In this document: piece after piece, positions 1 through 9,900 of the stretch | Layout: each line of letters opens with the position of its first letter | Numbering within the stretch: the stretch's first letter is position 1 | Assembly: GCF_009758205.1 (NCBI RefSeq) | Contig: NZ_WRXN01000012.1 | Span: 1 to 64,000 of the forward strand | Length of the DNA: 64,000 bases | DNA from: Chitinophaga tropicalis | GTDB taxonomy: Bacteria > Bacteroidota > Bacteroidia > Chitinophagales > Chitinophagaceae | Reading direction: 5' to 3' | Program-made: the position numbers and the translations under genes | Notes under the pieces: model-generated | Told to the model about the DNA's origin: nothing | Databases searched by the model: none | The model's input: only the letters and a program-made list of their open reading frames with translations

Positions 1-192
1 TAAGATACTGTCTTAATGATTTGTGTATAAAATGCGAATGCTGACTTTCGACGATGCTATTATACGCGAGTACAGGCCCGTTGTATCAGGTATGAATACA
101 GACAATAAGATACTGTCTTAATGATTTTCGATGATGCTATTATGCACGAATACAAACCCATTGTACCATGTATGATTATGGACAATAAAATA
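1..192. repeat. Imperfect tandem repeat upstream of the eCIS operon
   Basis: The 20-mer taagatactgtcttaatgat occurs at 1-20 and again, identical, at 106-125. It is followed by two diverged copies of a roughly 65-bp unit (47-112 and 127-192; period 80 bp) that both start ttcg-a-gatgctattat and end near gacaataa. The 20-mer contains the inverted repeat TAAGA-N5-TCTTA. A third, degenerate start of the unit (gacaataaaatatta) reaches almost to the first gene. The array touches the window edge, so more copies may lie upstream. Its place directly before the eCIS operon suggests a regulatory or promoter region, but this is inference. Confidence 0.7.
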
Positions 193-211
193 TTATAAAC
201 AGCATGTCATA

Positions 212-1006
212 ATGTTTTTTTCTGTTTTGACGGAAGTCTGCTTCCGCCACCTGTTCTTTGCTGACAACAGGTATGCGCACATCAACATGCATGTGCCGCA
301 GACTACCGCTATTGATATGAGGCGTCATGGCTTACTGTTCCGCCGGCAGCGGGATGGATTTGTGCTATTGTATGACCAGTCAGTTCATGACAGCAGGGAG
401 TCCCTGCAGAAGGAAGGATTGCAGCTGGAATTTGATATGGTGCTGAATGATGAGCAGTTCTATAATTATACTGCTCTTACGCAAACGGATATAGTAAACA
501 GCATTCTATGGTTTACTAATCAGGCCACGGGGAAGCTGCATGTAAATGAAACTGTTTCAGAAATGGATGTACAGATGCCGGCGGTATATGGCATGCGTAA
601 ACCATTTGGCCGGATAAGGCTACAGGTGGATAATACTTTGCGATTACGCCATGAGATATGTTTTGCTGCGAAACAAACCCGCTGGTGTTATTTCCTGATG
701 AGTGATCAGCTGGCAGCGCTGGAGGATCCGGCAGTGATAGATACGAGCGGCAATGTACAATTTGAAGGACCTTTGCTGCCGGACCTTCCTGACAAGCGGG
801 GTGTACGCATGTTCATTTCAGCTACTCCGTTACTGCTGGCAGAGCGGCCGGCACATACTTTTCAGCTGGTAGACCATGCCAATGACAGGAATGGTTATAC
901 GGTGATCATTGCAGCATTGCCAGCTCCGGACGTCAGCAGGATATCATTTTCTTCTGTGCCGGGATATGACCGGTTGCAGACCTACTCAGAGATTTTCTTG
1001 TATTAA
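212..1006 (+). CDS. Uncharacterised protein at the head of the eCIS operon
   Basis: A 264-residue protein that I do not recognise. It has no signal peptide, no clear membrane segment and no catalytic motif. It is mixed alpha/beta in character, rich in aromatic residues and Arg, and its C-terminal half looks beta-rich. It ends 18 bp before the sheath gene on the same strand, so it is probably co-transcribed with the injection system. A structural accessory such as a cap or tail-end adaptor is possible, because Bacteroidota eCIS loci often keep cap genes beside the sheath, but it lacks any resemblance I can see to the DUF4255 (Afp16/Pvc16) terminator. The start at 212 is the first in-frame ATG; a later start at 287 (MHVPQ) cannot be excluded. 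Confidence 0.6.
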   Translation: MFFSVLTEVCFRHLFFADNRYAHINMHVPQTTAIDMRRHGLLFRRQRDGFVLLYDQSVHDSRESLQKEGLQLEFDMVLNDEQFYNYTALTQTDIVNSILWFTNQATGKLHVNETVSEMDVQMPAVYGMRKPFGRIRLQVDNTLRLRHEICFAAKQTRWCYFLMSDQLAALEDPAVIDTSGNVQFEGPLLPDLPDKRGVRMFISATPLLLAERPAHTFQLVDHANDRNGYTVIIAALPAPDVSRISFSSVPGYDRLQTYSEIFLY

Positions 1007-1024
1007 TATTAAACACTTTCAGCT

Positions 1025-2527
1025 ATGGCTTCAACTCTTATGACCCCGGGCGTTTACATAGAAGAAAAGAACGCCTTCCCCAGCTCGGCAGTGGCCGTGG
1101 AGACAGCCGTCCCTGCTTTTATCGGGTACACCCAGAAAGCAGAACGGTTTGGAAAATCGCTGCTGCACAAACCCACCCGCATTACCTCATTTGCAGAGTT
1201 CATTGAACTTTTTGGCGGAGGATTCCAGTCTAAATTTACCATTGCAGAACCCACTCCGGAGTATAAAGGCGAGACCTTTATCGTGAACGGAAAGCCTATG
1301 ATGGTAAAGATCAATGACAAGCATACGTTGTACCTCTACAACAGTATTCGTCTTTTTTATGCTAACGGCGGCAGTAACTGTTATATCGTTTCTGTGGGTA
1401 CTTATGGCACTACGCCGGAAGGCATTGCTGTATCGCTGGACGACTTTACCGGTTCTGATACCAAACCGGATGTACTGGCCCTGCTGGAAAAAGAGTTTGA
1501 ACCTACGCTGGTAGTTATACCAGATGTAATAGCGCTGGGTGCAGAAGCATATAACACTGTGTACACGAAAGTACTGGCACATTGTGCCAAGACGCAGAGC
1601 CGTTTTGGCATTTTCGACCTTGCGCAGCAGGGGGCTACGGATACCACAAAAACTATTGTGGATGCCTTCCGCGATAAGATAGGCATCAATGCACTCAACT
1701 ATGGCGCAGCTTATTATCCCTGGTTGAAGACAGCTATTGTGCAGCAGAACGAAGTTGATTTCGAGAACCTCGATGCTACGGTTGACCTGGAAACATTGCT
1801 GCCTGAGTTACAGGCCCAGCAGGTAGTAAAAGCTTATAAAGCTGTGGCTACGCCTGACAGTAATGCGAAGAAAAATTATCATCAGTCGCTCAAGGCTTCC
1901 AGTCCGGTATACAACAGTATCCTGGAAGAGATCAGGTCCAGGCTGAATGAGCTGCCGCCAAGCGGGGCAATAGCCGGTATCTATACGCTGGTAGACAATA
2001 CAAGAGGTGTGTGGAAATCGCCCGCCAACGTATCTGTCAACATGGTCAATGCTCCTTCTGTCAACATCTCCGGTGATGAGCAGAAAGACCTGAACGTAGA
2101 TGTGATGGCTGGTAAGTCTATCAACGTGATCAGGCCTTTTCCTGGCATTGGTACGCTGATATGGGGTGGCCGTACGCTGGACGGCAACAGCCAGGACTGG
2201 CGTTATATCAATGTAAGGCGTACGCTGATCATGATAGAGCAGTCTATCAAACTGGCGGCACGTACTTATGTATTTGAGCCTAATGACGCTACTACATGGA
2301 TCACGGTAAAAAGCATGATAGATAATTTCCTGGTGAACCTGTGGAAGCAGGGTGCACTTGCGGGCTCTGCTCCTGAGCAGGCATTTGATGTGCAGATAGG
2401 TCTTGGCAGTACTATGACGCCACAGGATATCCTGGACGGTAAGATGCTGATCACTGTGAAAGTTGCGATCGTAAGACCTGCAGAGTTTATCGTGATCACA
2501 TTCCAGCAAATGATGCAGCAATCATAA
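1025..2527 (+). CDS. Contractile sheath protein of an eCIS (Afp2-4/phage sheath family)
   Basis: A 500-residue phage-tail-sheath homologue, the outer contractile layer of the injection tube. The N-terminus has the family's LMTPGVYIEEK opening. The C-terminal sheath domain shows LWKQGALAG, a G-T-M-T-P-Q-D-I-L-D-G-K segment and a final PAEFI motif just before the end, all typical of sheath cores that interlock through N- and C-terminal strands. Afp and PVC particles use several sheath paralogues, whereas only one sheath gene is present here. It is followed 47 bp later by the tube genes. The order sheath, tube, tube, small protein, LysM protein, spike matches Afp/PVC loci. The product is expected to assemble in the cytoplasm. 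Confidence 0.95.
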   Translation: MASTLMTPGVYIEEKNAFPSSAVAVETAVPAFIGYTQKAERFGKSLLHKPTRITSFAEFIELFGGGFQSKFTIAEPTPEYKGETFIVNGKPMMVKINDKHTLYLYNSIRLFYANGGSNCYIVSVGTYGTTPEGIAVSLDDFTGSDTKPDVLALLEKEFEPTLVVIPDVIALGAEAYNTVYTKVLAHCAKTQSRFGIFDLAQQGATDTTKTIVDAFRDKIGINALNYGAAYYPWLKTAIVQQNEVDFENLDATVDLETLLPELQAQQVVKAYKAVATPDSNAKKNYHQSLKASSPVYNSILEEIRSRLNELPPSGAIAGIYTLVDNTRGVWKSPANVSVNMVNAPSVNISGDEQKDLNVDVMAGKSINVIRPFPGIGTLIWGGRTLDGNSQDWRYINVRRTLIMIEQSIKLAARTYVFEPNDATTWITVKSMIDNFLVNLWKQGALAGSAPEQAFDVQIGLGSTMTPQDILDGKMLITVKVAIVRPAEFIVITFQQMMQQS

Positions 2528-2574
2528 TTGACAGTAACATTATCCTATTTTCTCACCCATAAAATATTAAAGCT

Positions 2575-3027
2575 ATGCCAGATGACGGAGCATCACAGGC
2601 CCAGACCACGTGGCCCCTGGTCAAATTCTCGTTCAAAGTAATGTGGGACGGGGCCGAACTTATATTCCAGGAAGTAACGGGATTATCATCAGAAACACAG
2701 ATCATAGAATACCGTGGCGGCAGCAGTCCTGTTTATTCTACTGTGAAAATGCCGGGTATACAAAAGTTCTCCAATATTACCCTGAAGAAGGGCATTTTTA
2801 AGGGAGATAAGGCCCTCTGGGAAAAATACAATAAGATAAAGATGAATACCTATAAGCGTGAGAGCATAGTGATCAGTCTCCTGGACGAAGCCCAGGGCAT
2901 AGCTATGAGCTGGACGCTGAAAAATGCTTTCCCCTGTAAGATCACGGTAACAGATATGAAATCTGATGCGAATGAAATTGCGGTGGAATCCATGGAGGTA
3001 GCACATGAAGGATTAACACAAAGCTGA
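2575..3027 (+). CDS. eCIS inner tube protein (gp19/Hcp-like), copy 1
   Basis: A 150-residue tail-tube protein of the T4 gp19 family (Afp1/Afp5-like), which stacks as rings to form the inner needle. The family signatures are visible: FQEVTGLSSE near residue 33, a R-G-G loop after it, and the ITLKKGIFKGDKALW segment near residue 66, followed by beta strands that form the ring. Length is normal. The first gene after the sheath is usually the main tube subunit, so I infer that this copy forms most of the tube while the next, shorter-related copy forms the bottom rings. A 5-bp gap separates it from copy 2. Confidence 0.93.
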   Translation: MPDDGASQAQTTWPLVKFSFKVMWDGAELIFQEVTGLSSETQIIEYRGGSSPVYSTVKMPGIQKFSNITLKKGIFKGDKALWEKYNKIKMNTYKRESIVISLLDEAQGIAMSWTLKNAFPCKITVTDMKSDANEIAVESMEVAHEGLTQS

Positions 3028-3032
3028 TACTG

Positions 3033-3476
3033 ATGCCTGATCCGAATTATCCGCCTGTAGGGTTTCACTTTAAGGTCACTTTCACTGATTTCCAGGGAGA
3101 GGAAGAGGGGAACTTCCAGGAGGTAAGCGGCATCTCCGTCTCGGTACAGACAGAAGAGATAAAGGAAGGAGGGGAGAACCAGTTCATACACCGGCTCCCT
3201 TCCCCTCCCAAATACAATAATCTTGTATTGAAGAGGGGGATGTTCATTGGCTCTGCTGTCACAAACTGGATCCTGAACAGCCTGGAATCTTTCCATTTTA
3301 CACCAACAACGGTTAATGTAATGTTGCTGGATGAAGAAGCTTCTCCGATGTACCAGTGGACGTTCTTCAAAGCCTATCCTGTTAAGCTGGAAGTGACCGG
3401 ACTGAAGGCGATGAAAGAGGGAGAGATAGTGATAGAAACGTTGGAGCTGGCTTATTCCTATTTTAAGAAAGCTTAA
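3033..3476 (+). CDS. eCIS inner tube protein (gp19-like), copy 2
   Basis: A 147-residue second tube protein of the same gp19 fold. It shares FQEVSGISV (residues 28-36) and LVLKRGMF (residues 64-71) with copy 1 but is clearly diverged, with an acidic EGEEEG-type loop and a different C-terminus. In Afp/PVC particles a specialised tube paralogue (Afp5-like) makes the ring that contacts the baseplate hub, and this gene is in the matching position. The start ATG lies 5 bp after the previous stop, indicating translational coupling. Family assignment is secure; the role as baseplate-proximal ring is inferred from order. Confidence 0.9.
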   Translation: MPDPNYPPVGFHFKVTFTDFQGEEEGNFQEVSGISVSVQTEEIKEGGENQFIHRLPSPPKYNNLVLKRGMFIGSAVTNWILNSLESFHFTPTTVNVMLLDEEASPMYQWTFFKAYPVKLEVTGLKAMKEGEIVIETLELAYSYFKKA

Positions 3477-3488
3477 TCTGCTGTAACA

Positions 3489-3656
3489 ATGGCGCTTGAA
3501 ATACGTGAGCTTGTTATCAAGGTAACGATCACACCTGATACTCCCGCTGCACATTCGCTGGCGGACCTGCAGGCTTTAAGGGAACTGAGAGAAAGTATTA
3601 TAAAAGAATGTATGGAGCACCTGCTTGCAAAATTTGAAAGAGAAGAAGACAGATAA
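3489..3656 (+). CDS. Small DUF5908-type eCIS protein
   Basis: A 55-residue open reading frame between the second tube gene and the LysM gene, with 12 bp and 3 bp gaps. It begins MALEIRELVIKV and ends with a charged helix. The short beta-strand opening (EI-E-L-I-KV) followed by a helix is what DUF5908 proteins look like, and Afp/PVC loci carry a small gene (afp6) at exactly this position. Its exact role is unknown to me; a small assembly or baseplate factor is likely. It is short enough to be missed by gene callers, but codon use and tight packing support it. Confidence 0.8.
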   Translation: MALEIRELVIKVTITPDTPAAHSLADLQALRELRESIIKECMEHLLAKFEREEDR

Positions 3657-3659
3657 GAT

Positions 3660-4325
3660 ATGCCTGATATAACAAAACTGAAGATCACTGCTTCCAGGGA
3701 TATGGCGGGTAAAGATTCACTGGGAAGTATTGATGCAATGATCAATCCGGCCGGTTATTCGACAACCTATAATGCAGATTACAGGAAGTCTGAAGAGATA
3801 GGGGCCTCGGAGACCACGCAGATCTTTATGGGTGCGGGGCCTTCTTCGCTGAACCTTGACCTGCTGGTAGATGGTACGGGCATACTGCCTATACCTGAGG
3901 GGCTGACTGTGACTGCGTATATCAAGAAGCTGACAGATCTTGTATTTACTTATCATGGGCCGTTGCACAGGCCTAACTTTCTTATGATAACATGGGGAGG
4001 CGTATTATTTAACGGTATGTGCAGCAGTCTTACTACCAACTATAAATTATTCAATTCAGACGGCACGGCGTTGAGGGCTGAAATAAAACTAAGCCTGCTT
4101 AAATCAATAGACTTCAGCACCAAGAAAAAGAAGGCGGCCAATCAATCGCCGGACATGACGCATATACGTACTGTAAAAGCCGGCGATACGCTGCCTGCGA
4201 TGGTATACCGTATCTATGGAGATCCATCCTATTATATGGAGGTGGCCAGGATAAACGGATTGAACAGTGTGCATGATATACGTCCGGGTGATCAGCTATA
4301 TTTTCCACCGTTAAAAAAGATCTGA
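3660..4325 (+). CDS. LysM-containing tube-initiator/baseplate protein (Afp7-like)
   Basis: A 221-residue protein with an N-terminal CIS tube-like domain (about residues 1-150) and a C-terminal LysM module (about 160-221) showing the VKAGDTLPAMVYRIYGD opening and a closing IRPGDQLYFPP. This two-part layout matches Afp7/Pvc7 and the T4 gp53-like baseplate proteins that join the tube to the spike. In these particles the LysM is a structural connector and is not thought to bind peptidoglycan. The ATG overlaps the region just after the DUF5908 stop, and the spike gene starts one base after this stop, so the three are coupled. Confidence 0.9.
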   Translation: MPDITKLKITASRDMAGKDSLGSIDAMINPAGYSTTYNADYRKSEEIGASETTQIFMGAGPSSLNLDLLVDGTGILPIPEGLTVTAYIKKLTDLVFTYHGPLHRPNFLMITWGGVLFNGMCSSLTTNYKLFNSDGTALRAEIKLSLLKSIDFSTKKKKAANQSPDMTHIRTVKAGDTLPAMVYRIYGDPSYYMEVARINGLNSVHDIRPGDQLYFPPLKKI

Positions 4326-4326
4326 G

Positions 4327-6141
4327 ATGGCAGCACCCAGTCCACTGAATATCACCGACCCTACCTTACGTTTCACTATCATGGTCAATGGTGCAGCTAT
4401 ACAGGAAAAGTACCTGGTGGTATCTATACAGATAACACAGGAGATCAATAAGATACCTTTTGCAGAGATCGTGTTTGCAGACGGTACCAGTGATGCCGGT
4501 GAAGCCGGTGATACGGGCAAGTTCCCTGCCAGTGAAGGCGCTGATCTTGTACCTGGCACAGAGCTTTCCATTACCGCAGGCTATGGTGATTCCGGAGAGG
4601 AATCTATTTTCAAAGGTGTGATAGTAAAACAGGCGTTGAAGATATCGAGATCTTCGACATTCAACCTGGTGGTGACCTGTAAGCATGCGGCTGTGAAAAT
4701 GACTTTCAATAAGAAGGAAGCTGAGTTCAGTACACTGACAGACAGTGACATTATCAAGAAAATAGCGGGTACTTATGGCCTGGGTGTTACGGTGGACGAT
4801 ACTTCCGGTGAGCAGGAAGTGTTGTTCCAGAAGTCGGCCAGCGATTGGGATTTCATCCTGGCCCGGGCGGCGTTCAATGGGTTTATTACCGTGGCGGGAG
4901 ATGATGGGATTAAAATAGGTAAACCTGTTTTTACGGGAGATGCAGTGTTGCGTGTAGCTTTCGGAGAGTCTATCATCTCATTCAATGCAGAGCTCAATGC
5001 TGAGAAGCAGCCTCCTTCACTGGAAGCTGCTGCATGGGACCCGCAGACGCTGGCGGTGATCAAGTCATCTGCGGCAGAACCGTCTATCAACAGCCAGGGT
5101 AACCTGACGGCCCAGTCGCTTTCCGGCAAGCTGGACCAGACGGCCCTGCAGCTTATATCCAGCACTCCGCTGGCAACAGATCAGCTGAAGGCATGGGCAG
5201 ACAGCAGTCTCTTACGGTTAAGGATGAACGCCCTGAGAGGAAGGGTGGTATTTATAGGCTCTGCCAAGCCAAAGCCTGGCGCTCTCCTGGAGCTGACGGG
5301 CGTGGGAGCCCGTTTTAATGGTACAGCTTTCATCAACATGGTACAGCATACGTTGCAGGAAGGGCAGTGGACAACGACTGTAAAGTTTGGCGCGCCTGAC
5401 AGGCCTATTTATGAGAAAGAGCAGTTCTCCTATACACCAGCCAACGGTCAGGTGCCTGCCATACAAGGGTTGCAGCTGGCTACGGTGGTGAAGATATCTG
5501 CAGATCCAGCTTCCCAATACCGGGTGCAGGTTAAACCCGCCTCTAATGCCAGCGGGCAAAAAGGTATCTGGGCGCGCCTGGCAAGCTATTACGCTACATC
5601 TGCCGCCGGATCGGTATTCTGCCCGGAGGTGGGAGATGAGGTGATACTGGGCTTCCTGGAAAACGATCCGCGTTATCCGGTAGTGCTGGGCTCATTATAC
5701 AGCAAAACCAAAGCGCCTCCGCTTACACAGGCGGATGAGAAGAACAATATCAAGGCATTGTACACCCGCAGTAAACTACAGCTCAATTTTGATGATGATA
5801 AGAAGATCATCAAGATCACGACTCCCGGTAACAATACTATCACGCTCAGTGATGACGGGCAGTCTATTGAAATAAAGGACCAGTCAGACAACAGCATTAA
5901 ACTGGACAGCAGTGGTATACTACTGAAAAGTGCAAAGGACATCAATATTAAAGCCACCGGCAATATCAATATGGAAGCAACGGGCAAGGCTGTGATCAAG
6001 GCCACTCAGGACCTGGAAGCTTCCGGGATGAATATTAAACAGACCGCGCAGATGGGATTTACTGCAAAAGGCACCGCCAGTGCGGAAGTTTCTGCTTCGG
6101 GCCAGACAGTTATCAAAGGCGCTATGGTCATGATCAACTAA
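4327..6141 (+). CDS. VgrG-like central spike protein (Afp8-like)
   Basis: A 604-residue spike. The N-terminal part (to about residue 370) is gp27-like. An OB-fold/gp5 domain follows (about 385-470), with FCPEVGDEVILGFLENDPR and a V-L-G-S-L-Y end. The C-terminus (about 490-604) is a beta-helix rich in repeated IK/I-N-I-K-A-T-G steps. The protein trimerises to make the needle tip hub and carries the PAAR cone encoded next. There is no C-terminal enzymatic extension after the beta-helix, so it is not an evolved, effector-bearing VgrG. It belongs to the eCIS and not to a type VI system, since no TssJ/L/M or TssK gene is nearby. Confidence 0.94.
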   Translation: MAAPSPLNITDPTLRFTIMVNGAAIQEKYLVVSIQITQEINKIPFAEIVFADGTSDAGEAGDTGKFPASEGADLVPGTELSITAGYGDSGEESIFKGVIVKQALKISRSSTFNLVVTCKHAAVKMTFNKKEAEFSTLTDSDIIKKIAGTYGLGVTVDDTSGEQEVLFQKSASDWDFILARAAFNGFITVAGDDGIKIGKPVFTGDAVLRVAFGESIISFNAELNAEKQPPSLEAAAWDPQTLAVIKSSAAEPSINSQGNLTAQSLSGKLDQTALQLISSTPLATDQLKAWADSSLLRLRMNALRGRVVFIGSAKPKPGALLELTGVGARFNGTAFINMVQHTLQEGQWTTTVKFGAPDRPIYEKEQFSYTPANGQVPAIQGLQLATVVKISADPASQYRVQVKPASNASGQKGIWARLASYYATSAAGSVFCPEVGDEVILGFLENDPRYPVVLGSLYSKTKAPPLTQADEKNNIKALYTRSKLQLNFDDDKKIIKITTPGNNTITLSDDGQSIEIKDQSDNSIKLDSSGILLKSAKDINIKATGNINMEATGKAVIKATQDLEASGMNIKQTAQMGFTAKGTASAEVSASGQTVIKGAMVMIN

Positions 6142-6157
6142 TCTCAAAACTACGTTT

Positions 6158-6460
6158 ATGGGTACTCCTGCAGCAAGACTTACGGATATGCATACATGCC
6201 CTATGCAGACGCCGGGGCTACCGCCAATACCACATGTGGGCGGACCGGTAATAGGGCCAGGTGTGCCAACAGTGCTGATAGGCAAAATGCCGGCAGCGGT
6301 AGTGGGCGACAACTGTGTTTGTGTGGGCCCTCCGGACTCTATTGTAAAGGGATCTGCCACGGTTATGATAGGTGGTAAGCCAGCTGCCCGTATGGGCGAT
6401 TCGACGGCGCATGGAGGGACGATCGTGTTAGGTTGCCCTACTGTATTAATTGGCGGATAA
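6158..6460 (+). CDS. PAAR-repeat spike tip protein (Afp10-like)
   Basis: A 100-residue PAAR protein that caps the spike trimer with a sharp, usually metal-bound cone. The sequence starts with G-T-P-A-A-R and has three P-T-V-L-I-G/M-I-G-G steps (near residues 37, 70 and 95), with His and Cys residues spread as in PAAR cones. It ends without a C-terminal toxin domain. It lies 16 bp after the spike gene. In Afp the gp25-like gene usually precedes the PAAR gene; here the PAAR gene comes first. Confidence 0.93.
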   Translation: MGTPAARLTDMHTCPMQTPGLPPIPHVGGPVIGPGVPTVLIGKMPAAVVGDNCVCVGPPDSIVKGSATVMIGGKPAARMGDSTAHGGTIVLGCPTVLIGG

Positions 6461-6470
6461 AATAAAGCAA

Positions 6471-6905
6471 ATGGAAATTCACTCATTCCTGGGCAGAGGG
6501 TGGGCCTTTCCACCATCGTTCGACAAGGCAGGGCGGACCCTGCTGATGTCTTATGCCATAGAGGATATAGAAGAAAGCATCCGTATCATACTGGGCACTA
6601 CGCCCGGCGAGCGGATGATGCAGCCGGATTTTGGCTGTAACCTGAAAAAGCTGGTATTTGAAAAAGCTGACAGCACGCTGATAGCGGAGATCAATCACCT
6701 GATCTATCATGCGTTGCTGGAGTATGAGCCCAGGGTCATTTATATAGATACTGATGTGCTGTACCGTAATGATGTGGAAGGATTTTTACAGCTACGGCTG
6801 CATTACCAGGTGATCAGCACCAATACCCGGCACAATATGGTCTATCCTTTTTATTTCCTGGAAGGAACAAACATTACATCTCCGAACCTGCTGCATGAGC
6901 GATAA
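6471..6905 (+). CDS. gp25-like baseplate wedge protein (Afp9-like)
   Basis: A 144-residue GPW/gp25 family protein, the baseplate lysozyme-like fold that seeds sheath assembly. The conserved core reads TTPGERMMQPDFGCNLKKL, with the typical R, P-D-F-G and a following F-E. I chose ATG at 6471. An upstream TTG at 6450 would overlap the PAAR stop and adds residues not seen in the family. It ends 5 bp before the first large baseplate gene, and the tight spacing suggests co-translation. Function rests on clear family similarity. Confidence 0.92.
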   Translation: MEIHSFLGRGWAFPPSFDKAGRTLLMSYAIEDIEESIRIILGTTPGERMMQPDFGCNLKKLVFEKADSTLIAEINHLIYHALLEYEPRVIYIDTDVLYRNDVEGFLQLRLHYQVISTNTRHNMVYPFYFLEGTNITSPNLLHER

Positions 6906-6910
6906 GGCTA

Positions 6911-9900
6911 ATGGATTATTTCAATGATCATATGGCCGACGGGCTAAGCCAGTCGGAAAGGGAGCTTGAAGCATTGCGGCCGTCTTATGTAAAGATAGAT
7001 GAGCGGTCGCCCGAGGACCTGTTGCTTTTTCTTTCGGACATAGCATCCCAGTTTAACTATTATAACCTGCTGGACCAGCCTGAGGGCGACTGGCAGGATT
7101 TTTTGCAGGCAGAGATGTACGTGATACTCGCAGAGATTGCCCGGATGAACTTTCTTGCCTATCAGCAGGAGTATCAACTTGTACAGGAGCTTTTGCAGCA
7201 GGCTGATTATGACCAGGAGCTGCGTCCCGTATTATCCCGATTTTTTGAGCTGATGTACGGTATTGCAACTGTGCTGGCAGAAAAGCTGCGTCAGCTGAAG
7301 AGAGCAGATGTACGGGCATATACCTGGGTTTATATTGATGAGGTGATGGAGGGCCTGAATAATGATGTAGTTCTTCTATTACAGTTCGAAATCCAGGCAA
7401 TTCCTTTATTCAGGCATAGTGGTCTTTTCCGTACCTCTGTAATGAACAGGCAGCTCAATGAGCTGTTTCCGGAAGCTGTAAAAAAACAACCTGTCACGCC
7501 TCCTGTTTTCCTGGGTTATGAATCCCTGAATGAAGTATATAACAGCCTGCGGGCGAAGTTTTACCAGGTGGCCAGCTCTGCTCAGTTTTACCTGCGTACC
7601 AGACCGGATAAGCTAAAGCATGAACCACATATAGGGCTGCTGGTATCTTTTGTAGAGCTGTATAAACACCTGCAGGACAAGATCAATCTACTGACGGAAA
7701 AGCACCTGGATTATTACTATAAGACAGTATTGGGCATGCAGGAGCGGCCTGCTGTACCTGACAAGGTACATGTGTTCATGGAAGCACAGCCGCAAATGCT
7801 GCCCGTTATTATACCGGAAAATACGGCTATGGTAGCGGAAGCCAGGAAGGACGTACCTGTTGCTACTTACCGGTTGAAGGAGGCCATCAGGATAAGCCAT
7901 GTACAGATCATGGCGTTGCGCTCTGTTTATGTAAGTCATCACCGGCAGATCAGTGCACGCAGTCATATTCTGCAGGACATTATTGAAACGCAGGTTTATT
8001 CTGCCCAGAGAAAGGTACCTGTACCAGCAGATTACCTGCCTGGTATGCAGCCTGCTGCTTCGTGGCCTTTACTGGGAGAAGAGCAGCATAGCCTTCCAGT
8101 TAACAGGCGCACGATGCAGGAAACAGAAATGGGATGCCTGCTGGCTTCTCCTATACTATTCCTTCCTGAAGGGAAAAGAACGGTGGAACTGGCCCTGCAT
8201 TGTGAAGAGAACTCGTTCAGGAGGCTCTTGGCTTATGTACGTAATTTTGCTGCCGTAACGGGAAAGAAGGAAAGCATTGCTATGAATGAGCTGCTTTCTG
8301 CCGCATTTATTATTTCCTATACAACGGAGGAAGGCTGGGCCACTGTGCCCCGTCACAGTATAAAGAACGTGGAAGAAAGGTGTCTTGTTATCACGTTGCA
8401 GCTGGATGTAAATGATCCTCCTGTGACTGTTTATGACCCTGCTAAACACGGGAGTACATATAATACGCACTACCCTTTGCTGAAGCTGCAGCTTAACAAC
8501 AACAGCTTCCATCATCCTTATTCATTTATGCAGTTGCTCTGGCTGGAAAGAATAGCTATCAAGGCAAAAGTAAAGGGCTACAGATCAGTAAAACTTTATA
8601 ACAGTGCCGGTCCGCTGAGCCCTGCCACGCCTTTCCATATATTTGGCCCACAGCCTTCAACAGGGGCGTATCTTGATATACGAGACACCAATGTATTTAA
8701 CAGCTATACCAAAGATTTCAATATTAACCTGGACTGGCTGGAGCTACCTCATACCATTAACGGATTTGATGCCCATTATGCAGATTATCATGCAGACATG
8801 GGTAACAGCTCGTTTAAGGCAGCTATCAGTGTTTTTTCTGACGGGCAGTTTACACCGGAGAGAGGCAGGCGGGAAATGTTGCCATTGTTTCAGACCTACA
8901 GGGATGGAGAGGGCCGCATTTTTCTTTCAGACAAGGCGGTGCTGCAGCCTTACGATCTGCAGAAAATAAACTTTCACAATAAGCTGCTGCTTCATAAAGA
9001 AATGGAAGCAGGCACTAATTTTTATACTGACGGTGTAGTGAGGCTGGCGCTGACACAGCCGCAGGAAGCTTTTGGTCACCGGTTATATGCCCGTTTGTTC
9101 CCTGAAGTTGTTACTCATAATGCCGGCAGGTGGACAAAGAAGAAGCCCATTCCCAATACGCCATATACCCCGCTGGTAAAATCCATCACGGTGGATTATA
9201 CGCTGGAGCAGGCAGAGATCTTTAAACTGGATAAGGTGCATAATGGGAATGACATGCAGCTTTTTCATATGTACCCTTATGGTCACCGGCAGGGATATCC
9301 ATCTACCAACCAGAAAGATTTTTCATTGCTGCCCCAGTTTGAAGATAAAGCCAGTCTTTATATAGGCTTGAAGGGATTGCAACCGCATGAAGAGTTGTCG
9401 CTTTTCTTTGAGCTGGAGGAAAAGGACAGCCATAATACTACTGTTAAATTGCAGGAGCTGAAATGGAGTTACCTGTACAATGACCAGTGGCTACCGTTTG
9501 ATTCATTACACATCCTGTCAGATACCACCCAGCAATTCATTAACAGCGGTATAGTAAAGCTGAGGGCCCCGGCGGAGTCCTGTTATGGTAATACCCGGCT
9601 GGATGCAGATCTTCAATGGATAAGATTGTCTGCTCCGATGGCGATGACCATACGCCCAATGGTAAAAGGGATCTTTACCAATGCAGGACTGGCTGTGCGC
9701 GACCAGGAGGATACTGCCGGCGCTACTATGCTGGCGCCAATGTCTATCAGATCATTTCAGCAGGAAATAAAGGGTATCATGCAGATATGGCAGCTGTTCC
9801 CTTCTTTTGGAGGAAGGCCGGCAGAAACCACTATGCAGTATTATACCCGTGTCAGTGAAAGGCTGAGGCATAAAAAAAGACCCATTACAAATATAGATCT

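Noticed and set aside
1-200. Repeat array as a CRISPR locus
   Set aside because: Only two 20-mers are present, with unequal, related spacing sequence and no cas genes.
6158-6460. PAAR or VgrG proteins as evolved, toxin-bearing forms
   Set aside because: Both end at normal family length with no C-terminal extension.
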